Positions 20,888 to 26,358 of a stretch of DNA of 26,358 nt are shown in pieces (position 1 is the first letter of the stretch; every line of letters begins with the position of its first letter). This DNA comes from Clostridiales bacterium (lineage in GTDB: Bacteria > Bacillota > Clostridia > Oscillospirales > Oscillospiraceae): NCBI GenBank assembly GCA_004556205.1, contig SFIL01000011.1:1-26358 (forward strand), in the 5' to 3' direction. Position numbers and translations under genes: made by a program. The notes under the pieces are model-generated. The model had not been told where the DNA came from. It saw only the letters and a list, made by a program, of their open reading frames with translations, and searched no databases.

Positions 20888-22648
20888 ATGAAGCTGATAA
20901 AACGCCTGTTTTATATTTTCCCCTGCAAGCAGCGCTGGCAGTTTGCAGGGCTGTTCCTTTTGCAGTTGATTGAGACGCTGCTGGACTTTTTCGGCGTTTC
21001 TTTGATCCTGCCCTTTGTCAATGTCCTTGTCAATGCGGATGCCCTGCGCGGAGCAGGGTGGTATGGTATGGTTTCGCGCCTGATCGGTGCGGACGACACC
21101 GCTTCAATCCTGCTGTTTATCACGCTTTTGATGATTGCGGTCTATATCGTCAAGAATATTTTCATCCTGTTCCTCCTGAATCTGCGCGTGCGCTTTATCG
21201 GAACGAACAAGGTCAAGATGGGAGCAAAGATGATCGACTGCTATATGCATAAGCCGTATACCTTTCATCTGCAACGCAATACGGCGGAGATTATTCGCAA
21301 CATCAACGGCGACGTCGGCGGTGCTTTCAGCGTGATTAGCAATATTTTTTCGCTGATCTCGGATATCCTGATTGTGATTGCACTGGTGGTTTACCTCTTC
21401 GCGGTTGAATTTGCGATGACGTTGGGCGTGATGCTGGCACTGGCGGCCTGCTCGGCGGTCTATTTCCTCTTTGTGCGCAAGAAAATCCGCACAGTCGGAC
21501 AGGAGAACCGAAAAGTCACGGCGCGGATGTATAAGGCAATCCAACAGGCGATGGGCGGCATAAAAGAGGTCAAGGTTATGGGACGCGAGAAATATTTCGC
21601 GGAGGTGTATAACGAGGCGGGCATTGAATCCGTGCGCCTCAGCAAACGCTATTCCGTTATCTCTGCGATCCCCGGGCGTTTGATCGAGACACTGTGTATG
21701 TGTACGATTCTCGGCATTTTGGCGCTCAAGATCGCAACGGGGCAGGAGCTGTCAAGCGTCGTGCCGAGCCTTTCCGCATTTGCGGTAGCGGCGATCCGTC
21801 TGCTGCCACGCGCGAACAGCATCAATAGCTGTATCAACTCCATTACATACAATATGCCGTCGCTGGAGGCACTGTATGACGATCTGACGGAGTCTGACCG
21901 CGAGGAAGCAGAGCGTCTGCGCGAGGCGGAGGAGAAAAAACAGCAGAAGAAGACCGTTTCCATAGGCGCAGAGCAGGATATTTTTGTACGCGGCGTGACA
22001 TATACCTATCCGAATAAGACGGAGCCTGTGCTGAAGAATGTCAGTCTGCGCGTTGAGCATGGCAGTTCTGTCGGCATTGTCGGCGTGACAGGTGCGGGCA
22101 AGACGACATTGGTCGATCTGATTCTCGGACTGCTCAAGCCTGACAGCGGTACGATCTGTTACGGCACGCTCGATATACACGAGGACTATGCACAGTGGCA
22201 GAAGCATATCGGTTACATTCCGCAGGCAATCTATTTGGTCGATGATACGATCCGCAGTAATGTTGCCCTTGGTGTCAACGCGGAGCAGATTGACGATGCG
22301 GCGGTGTGGCGCGCTTTGGAAAACGCACAGCTTGCCGATTTTGTCCGCACGTTGGAGGATGGCTTGGATACCGTCATCGGCGAGCGCGGCATCCGTATTT
22401 CGGGCGGCCAGCGGCAGCGCATCGGCATTGCCCGCGCGCTGTATTACGATCCGGAGATCCTGTTCTTTGACGAGGCGACCTCCTCGCTTGATAACGAGAC
22501 GGAGGCTGCGGTCATGGAGTCTGTCAACGCGCTGGGCAGTCAGAAGACGATGATTATTGTCGCGCACCGCCTGACGACTCTGCGCGGCTGCGATAAGATT
22601 TACCGCGTCGATGAGGCGGGGGTCGAGGAAACGAGGCTGGAAATCTGA
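20888..22648 (+). CDS. ABC exporter, fused membrane and ATPase domains (PglK-like)
   Basis: Half-transporter of 586 residues, working as a homodimer in the membrane. N-terminal six-helix domain (about 15-330), then the ATPase: Walker A GVTGAGKTT (about 398-406), Q-loop in YIPQAIYLVDDTI, signature ISGGQRQR (about 503), Walker B ILFFDEATSSLD (about 523) and H-loop AHRLTTL. The opening LLDFFGVSLILPFVNVL and the FHLQRNTAEIIRNINGDV stretch resemble PglK/WlaB-type flippases of lipid-linked sugars and relatives from polysaccharide clusters; no glycan genes are nearby, so the substrate is open. A linker rich in Glu/Lys precedes the ATPase. The ATG at 20888 has AGGGAG upstream; the frame from 20792 covers the terminator and promoter. 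Overlaps the next small gene by one base. Confidence 0.9.
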   Translation: MKLIKRLFYIFPCKQRWQFAGLFLLQLIETLLDFFGVSLILPFVNVLVNADALRGAGWYGMVSRLIGADDTASILLFITLLMIAVYIVKNIFILFLLNLRVRFIGTNKVKMGAKMIDCYMHKPYTFHLQRNTAEIIRNINGDVGGAFSVISNIFSLISDILIVIALVVYLFAVEFAMTLGVMLALAACSAVYFLFVRKKIRTVGQENRKVTARMYKAIQQAMGGIKEVKVMGREKYFAEVYNEAGIESVRLSKRYSVISAIPGRLIETLCMCTILGILALKIATGQELSSVVPSLSAFAVAAIRLLPRANSINSCINSITYNMPSLEALYDDLTESDREEAERLREAEEKKQQKKTVSIGAEQDIFVRGVTYTYPNKTEPVLKNVSLRVEHGSSVGIVGVTGAGKTTLVDLILGLLKPDSGTICYGTLDIHEDYAQWQKHIGYIPQAIYLVDDTIRSNVALGVNAEQIDDAAVWRALENAQLADFVRTLEDGLDTVIGERGIRISGGQRQRIGIARALYYDPEILFFDEATSSLDNETEAAVMESVNALGSQKTMIIVAHRLTTLRGCDKIYRVDEAGVEETRLEI

Positions 22649-22812
22649 TGGAGGAATTTGTCAGCGGCTATTGCCGCGTGCTGGACGCGGCGCGAACGGT
22701 GCTGGTCGATTTGGAGGAGGGCTTTGCTGACTGCTGCTATCCCGACTGCGCCTACACAGGCGAATGCCCTATCGCTGCGAAGCTCGCCGCTCTGCTTGCG
22801 GAGCATGAATAA
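22648..22812 (+). CDS. Small Cys-rich acidic protein, 54 aa
   Basis: A short gene coupled to the ABC exporter: TGATG, with the stop and start sharing one base, and GAGGCTGG upstream as ribosome binding site. It starts MEEFVSGYCRVLDAARTVL and has a cluster of four cysteines, CCYPDCAYTGECP (Cys29, 30, 34, 40) plus Cys9, then an Ala/Leu helix. Spacing of the cysteines suggests metal or Fe-S binding or disulfide formation. Acidic outside this cluster. I do not recognise the family. Sound codon use and immediate intrinsic terminator support it as real. Confidence 0.7.
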   Translation: MEEFVSGYCRVLDAARTVLVDLEEGFADCCYPDCAYTGECPIAAKLAALLAEHE

Positions 22813-22817
22813 AAAGC

Positions 22818-22850
22818 ACTCATGCGGTCAGCGACCGCATGAGTTTTTTT
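22818..22850 (+). terminator. Intrinsic terminator of ABC exporter operon
   Basis: ACTCATGCGGTC-AGC-GACCGCATGAGT is a perfect 12-bp stem followed by six T. It lies 5 bases past the small gene stop. It is the most typical rho-independent terminator in the window. Confidence 0.95.
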
Positions 22851-22860
22851 ACGAATTCAG

Positions 22861-22889
22861 TTGTCGGCGGGAGAAAAATGTGGTATGAT
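22861..22889 (+). promoter_or_regulatory. Promoter of pepD operon
   Basis: TTGTCG (22861-22866), 17-base spacer ending in TGG (extended -10), TATGAT (22884-22889), 29 bases before the pepD ATG. Confidence 0.75.
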
Positions 22890-22918
22890 ACCGATAATCA
22901 TACAACGGAGGCGATACC

Positions 22919-24334
22919 ATGCGAATTTTGGAAGGACTGCGCCCGCAGGAGGCGCTATACTATTTTGAAGAGCTTTGCGCCATTCCGCACGGCTCGCGCG
23001 ACACGAAGCGCATCTCGGACTACTGCGTCCGCTTTGCGCAGACGCACGGGCTGCGCTATGTGCAGGACGAATGGAACAATGTGGTGATCTACAAACCTGC
23101 GTCAAAGGGCTATGAGGAGCATCCGACTGTTATTTTGCAGGGGCATTTGGACATGGTCTGCGAAAAGGACGCGGACTGCGACATTGACTTTTCTAAAGAC
23201 GGCTTGCGCTTGGCGCACGACGGGAAGTATATTTTTGCGGAGGGGACGACCCTCGGCGGCGACGACGGCATTGCGGTCGCTTACGCTTTGGCGATTTTGG
23301 CATCCGATACGCTCAAGCATCCGCCGATCGAGGCGGTGTTTACCGTCGATGAGGAGATCGGCATGCTCGGTGCGGACGCGATGGATATGTCTGTGCTGCA
23401 AGGACGCGTTCTGCTCAACTGTGACTCTGAGGACGAGGGCATTCTGACCGTGAGCTGTGCGGGCGGCGCGACGAGCTGCCTGAAACGTCCGATCATTCGC
23501 GAGGCAGCGCAGGGCGAAGTCTGGCGCATGGCGGTGCGTGGCTTGACCGGCGGGCACAGCGGCGTGGAGATCAACAAGGGCAGAGCCAACGCGAATAAGG
23601 TGCTGGCACAGATTCTCGAAAAACTGTCCGTGCGCCTGCTCTCGATCGACGGCGGCAGCAAGGACAACGCCATTCCGCGCGCAAGCGAGGCACTGGTGAT
23701 TGCGGAGCAGCCCGAAGCGGCGTTTGCGGCGGCTGCGGCGGAGGTGAAGAAGAAGCTCCCCGCAACCGAGACTGCGGTCGAGTTTGTCTGCGAAAAAGCG
23801 GAAAGCGGGATGCTCCCCATGACGGAGGAATCCTCTACGGCGGTGATCGGGCTTTTGAATGCCTTGCCCAACGGCGTGCAGGCGATGAGTAAGGACATCA
23901 AGGGGTTGGTGCAGACCTCATTGAATCTCGGCATTCTCAAGACTGCGGCGGATGAGGTGCAGATGACCTTTTCCGTGCGCAGCTCGGTCAACGCGGAAAA
24001 GGCGGCGCTGATCGCCTCCCTACGGGAGATCGGCAGCAGCTTCGGCGCGGTATATTCGCAGTCGGGTGAGTATCCCGCGTGGGAATATCAGAAAGAGTCC
24101 CGTCTGCGCGAGACGATGGTCGATACCTTCCGTGCGCTTTACGGCAAGGAGCCGGTTGTCGAAGCCATCCATGCGGGGTTGGAATGCGGCATCTTCTCCG
24201 ACCGATTAAAGGGACTGGACGCCGTTTCCTTCGGTCCACAGATGCATGACATCCACACGAGCCGCGAGAGGCTGGACATCGGTTCGGTCGAGCGGACATG
24301 GGATTATCTCGTCGCGGTATTGGAGCGCCTGTGA
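22919..24334 (+). CDS. pepD: Aminoacyl-histidine dipeptidase (PepD, M20 family)
   Basis: Zinc-dependent dipeptidase of 471 residues that splits Xaa-His and other dipeptides in the cytoplasm. Metal ligands and catalytic residues are visible: His76 and Asp78 in LQGHLDMV, Asp115 in TLGGDDGIA, the Glu145-Glu146 pair in VDEEIGMLGAD, Asp169 in LNCDSEDEG and the late His in GPQMHDIHTSRERLDI. The lid domain lies between (GLTGGHSGVEINKGRANANK). N-terminus PQEALYYFEELCAIPHGSRDTKRISDY is typical of PepD. CGGAGG precedes the ATG. Its stop overlaps the start of the amidohydrolase gene. Length is normal. Confidence 0.96.
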   Translation: MRILEGLRPQEALYYFEELCAIPHGSRDTKRISDYCVRFAQTHGLRYVQDEWNNVVIYKPASKGYEEHPTVILQGHLDMVCEKDADCDIDFSKDGLRLAHDGKYIFAEGTTLGGDDGIAVAYALAILASDTLKHPPIEAVFTVDEEIGMLGADAMDMSVLQGRVLLNCDSEDEGILTVSCAGGATSCLKRPIIREAAQGEVWRMAVRGLTGGHSGVEINKGRANANKVLAQILEKLSVRLLSIDGGSKDNAIPRASEALVIAEQPEAAFAAAAAEVKKKLPATETAVEFVCEKAESGMLPMTEESSTAVIGLLNALPNGVQAMSKDIKGLVQTSLNLGILKTAADEVQMTFSVRSSVNAEKAALIASLREIGSSFGAVYSQSGEYPAWEYQKESRLRETMVDTFRALYGKEPVVEAIHAGLECGIFSDRLKGLDAVSFGPQMHDIHTSRERLDIGSVERTWDYLVAVLERL

Positions 24335-25146
24335 TGAGGGTTTTTGACGCACATTGCCATATTTATCCCGCGAAGATCGCACAGAAGGCGGCTGCCGCGA
24401 CGGCGGCCTTCTATGACAATCTTGGCAAGACCTACGACGGCACGGTGCAGACGCTGTTTGCCGAGGGCGAGGGGATCGAACGCTTCCTTGTGCAGTCGGT
24501 GGCGACGAAGCCCGAGCAGGTGCGGCATATTAACGAGTTTATCGCCGCCGAGGCGGCGCAGTTTCCTAAACGCCTTTACGGCTTTGGTGCGCTGCATCCG
24601 GAGAGCGAGACGCTGACAGAGGATATTGCGCATCTGCGGGAACTGGGACTGCACGGCGTCAAGCTGCACCCTGATATTCAGAGATTTCGTTTGGACAGCA
24701 AGGCCTGCTTTGCGCTTTGCGAGCAGTGCGAGGGTGTGCTGCCGCTGCTGCTGCACACGGGCGACCGGCGCTACAGCTTCTCGAATCCCGAACAGCTTTT
24801 GCCGCTTCTGCGGCGCTTTCCGAAGCTCACGGTCATTGCCGCGCATTTCGGCGGCTACTCGGTCTGGGACGAGGCGGCAAGGCAGCTTGCGGGACGCTTT
24901 GAGAATCTTTGGGTCGATTGCTCGTCGTCTTTCTTTGCGATGGACGATGGGCACGCAAAGGAATTGATTGCTGCCTACGGTGCGGAGCGCGTGTTATTCG
25001 GTACAGATTATCCGATGTGGAATCCCGCGCAGGAGCTAAAGCGATTTCTCGATCTGCATCTGCCGCAGCGGGACGAGGAGAATATACTATATGATAATGC
25101 GGCGCGGCTGTTTGGCTTCGACGCGGAGGAGAATGCGAAATGCTGA
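24334..25146 (+). CDS. Amidohydrolase-family (TIM-barrel) metal-dependent hydrolase
   Basis: A 270-residue member of the amidohydrolase_2 group. Motifs: DAHCHIYP (5-12, metal-binding His-x-His), GVKLHPDIQRF (strand with Lys and His), LLLHTGDRRYSFSNP, VIAAHFGG (His near strand end) and the final VLFGTDYPMWNP with the catalytic Asp. These proteins include decarboxylases and hydrolases; the substrate is not known. It begins with ATG on the last base of the pepD stop (TGATG) and overlaps the oxidoreductase gene by 7 bases, so three genes form one tightly coupled operon. A frame extending to 24298 is only pepD overlap. Confidence 0.9.
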   Translation: MRVFDAHCHIYPAKIAQKAAAATAAFYDNLGKTYDGTVQTLFAEGEGIERFLVQSVATKPEQVRHINEFIAAEAAQFPKRLYGFGALHPESETLTEDIAHLRELGLHGVKLHPDIQRFRLDSKACFALCEQCEGVLPLLLHTGDRRYSFSNPEQLLPLLRRFPKLTVIAAHFGGYSVWDEAARQLAGRFENLWVDCSSSFFAMDDGHAKELIAAYGAERVLFGTDYPMWNPAQELKRFLDLHLPQRDEENILYDNAARLFGFDAEENAKC

Positions 25147-26102
25147 GATTCGGAACGGTCGGGACAAGTGCCATCATGCGCCTGATGCAGCAGGCAATGG
25201 CGCAGGTGGACGGCGTGGAATGCGCTGCGGTCTTTTCCCGCGACGCGGCGCGCGGCAGAGAATTTGCAGATTCCGTCGGCGTGGCGGCGGTCTATACGGA
25301 CTATGATGCGCTGCTGGCGCGGGAGGATATTGACGCGCTCTACATCGCCTCGCCTAACCGCTTCCATGCGGAGCAGGCGTGCCGCGCGATGCGGGCGGGA
25401 AAGCACATCATCGTGGAAAAGCCCGCTGCGGTCACGGGCGCGGGAGTGCAGCAGATGATCGACACCGCGCGGGAGAACGGCGTGTTCTTCTTTGAGGCGA
25501 TCACGACACTGTTTATGCCGAAGTATTTGCAATGCCGCGCACTTTTGCCGCAGCTCGGAAAAATCCAAAGCGCAGAGCTATGCTATGCACAATATTCGTC
25601 AAAGTATGACGCCTATCTGCGCGGGGAGAATCCGAACATTTTCAATCCCTCGATGCAGGCGGGTGCACTGAACGACATGGGCGTTTACTGCGTCCATATG
25701 GCGGTTGATATGTTCGGCATGCCGGAGTGTGTGCGGTATGCGCCGGAGCTGGGCGAGAACGGTATCGATCTTGCGGGGAAGCTGACGTTGCGCTATTCTG
25801 ACCTGACAGTGCGCATCGTCACGGCAAAGAACGCGAATCTCGGCAGCGGCTGCCGTGTGGAAGGGGAGCGCGGGTTCTTTGCGGAGAACGGCCCAATCAA
25901 TGATTTCGGCTCGTGCAGCGCGGCTTTGGACGGCGCGGAGGTCAAACTCGACGCGCCCCATGCGGAAAATCGGATGGTTTATGAGCTTGCCCGCTTTCGG
26001 GACGCGATCGAGGCGCGGGATGCGGATTTCTTTGAACGCATGGCGCGGCAGAGCCTCGCGGTCGCGGAGATTTTGGAACGGGCGCATGGCTCGGTGAACT
26101 GA
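25140..26102 (+). CDS. Gfo/Idh/MocA-family NAD(P)-dependent oxidoreductase
   Basis: A 320-residue dehydrogenase of the Gfo/Idh/MocA family, which oxidises or reduces sugars, inositols and related alcohols. N-terminal Rossmann fold with FGTVGTSAI (a slightly relaxed Gly-rich loop: Gly-x-x-Gly-x-Ser), YIASPNRFHAEQACRAMRAGKHIIVEKPAAV with the conserved EKP lysine, then the substrate domain with GALNDMGVYCVHMAVDMFG (family pattern Gly-Ala-x-x-Asp-x-Gly-x-Tyr). Closest in style to trans-dihydrodiol dehydrogenase-like members; substrate unknown. It ends the pepD operon, followed by a terminator at 26116. Confidence 0.9.
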   Translation: MLRFGTVGTSAIMRLMQQAMAQVDGVECAAVFSRDAARGREFADSVGVAAVYTDYDALLAREDIDALYIASPNRFHAEQACRAMRAGKHIIVEKPAAVTGAGVQQMIDTARENGVFFFEAITTLFMPKYLQCRALLPQLGKIQSAELCYAQYSSKYDAYLRGENPNIFNPSMQAGALNDMGVYCVHMAVDMFGMPECVRYAPELGENGIDLAGKLTLRYSDLTVRIVTAKNANLGSGCRVEGERGFFAENGPINDFGSCSAALDGAEVKLDAPHAENRMVYELARFRDAIEARDADFFERMARQSLAVAEILERAHGSVN

Positions 26103-26115
26103 AAACAGGGACAGA

Positions 26116-26155
26116 CACACCGCAGAAGGGAGCTTCCGTTCTGCGGTGTGTTTTT
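26116..26155 (+). terminator. Intrinsic terminator of pepD operon
   Basis: CACACCGCAGAA and TTCTGCGGTGTG pair over 12 bases around an 11-base loop and are followed by TTTTT, 13 bases past the oxidoreductase stop. Confidence 0.93.
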
Positions 26156-26184
26156 ACGGGCGGCTTTTTTGGGAGTGCCTGCAC

Positions 26185-26226
26185 GAGATTGCCGCAACCA
26201 GTGTGCGCACTGGTTTCGCAATGACA
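26185..26226. repeat. Palindromic interspersed repeat, copy 4
   Basis: GAGATTGCCGCA and TTCGCAATGACA flank the inner palindrome ACCAGTGTGCGCACTGGT. It shares the flanking CCTGCACGAGATTGCCGC pattern with copy 3 at 15034. The rest of the window (26227-26358) is gene-free; I see no frame or site there, only a purine-rich GACGGAGGGAGGGCG near the end. Confidence 0.75.
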
Positions 26227-26358
26227 TGGGAGGTGTTGTGCGCGATTGTGTGGGAAATTGTGTTCATTTGTCAATGATGTGAGACTGGAAAAACGCGAAA
26301 GAGTTGCGAGATTAGGAAGGCGGTTTTGCTGACGGAGGGAGGGCGTAGCCCGAGTGGA

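Noticed and set aside
26227..26358. Possible gene start at the window end (GGAGGGAGGG)
   Set aside because: The purine-rich stretch could be a ribosome binding site or part of a repeat, but no start codon follows within the window.

Overview
The window looks like the chromosome of a GC-rich, low-GC-phylum anaerobe of the class Clostridia, most likely a gut Oscillospirales-type Firmicute. The reasons are Gram-positive style ribosome binding sites (GGAGG) before almost every gene, frequent GTG/TTG starts, consensus TTGACA/TATAAT promoters, a DUF1934 (YwiB-type) protein, a DUF1653 protein, a MetA with the acetyl-CoA signature residue, and a complete F-type ATP synthase operon. The species assignment is inference from gene style, not from a database match.

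Layout. 39-2238 (minus): an operon of D-alanine-D-alanine ligase, a DUF1934 protein and an unknown 197-residue protein. 2342-3768 (plus): an unknown 139-residue protein and a SpoU/TrmH-type RNA 2'-O-methyltransferase. 3831-4630: a scar zone holding IS3-family (and possibly ISL3-type) ends, a broken hybrid reading frame and two tiny coupled frames, lying against the 3' end of tRNA-Thr(GGT) (4635-4710, minus). 4793-6569 (minus): a histidine kinase/response regulator pair. 6663-8297 (plus): three overlapping genes for a YjdF-like membrane protein, a CDP-alcohol phosphatidyltransferase and a small zinc ribbon protein; then a DUF1653 gene (minus) and tex (plus).

10898-13392 (minus) is a sulfur amino acid operon, metY-metA (homoserine -> O-acetylhomoserine -> homocysteine). 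Its mRNA leader is the most interesting part of the window. A near-consensus promoter is followed by a 19-codon leader peptide with two Cys codons and a strong ribosome binding site. Two mutually exclusive hairpins come next; the second is an intrinsic terminator with a U run. This is a ribosome-mediated attenuator layout that I do not recognise as a named RNA family.

13447-20749 (plus) is the ATP synthase operon atpZ-I-B-E-F-H-A-G-D-C. The c subunit carries two carboxylates (Glu31 and Glu64) plus Thr65/Thr66/Tyr69, which predicts Na+ coupling. A cluster of palindromic repeats separates atpB from atpE. 20888-22812: a PglK-like ABC exporter, translationally coupled to an unrecognised 54-residue Cys-rich protein. 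22919-26102: an overlapping operon of pepD, an amidohydrolase and a Gfo/Idh/MocA oxidoreductase. A family of palindromic repeats (GAGATTGCC...GCAATGACA) occurs at 39, 14956, 15034 and 26185. No CRISPR array, rRNA or intact transposase is visible.
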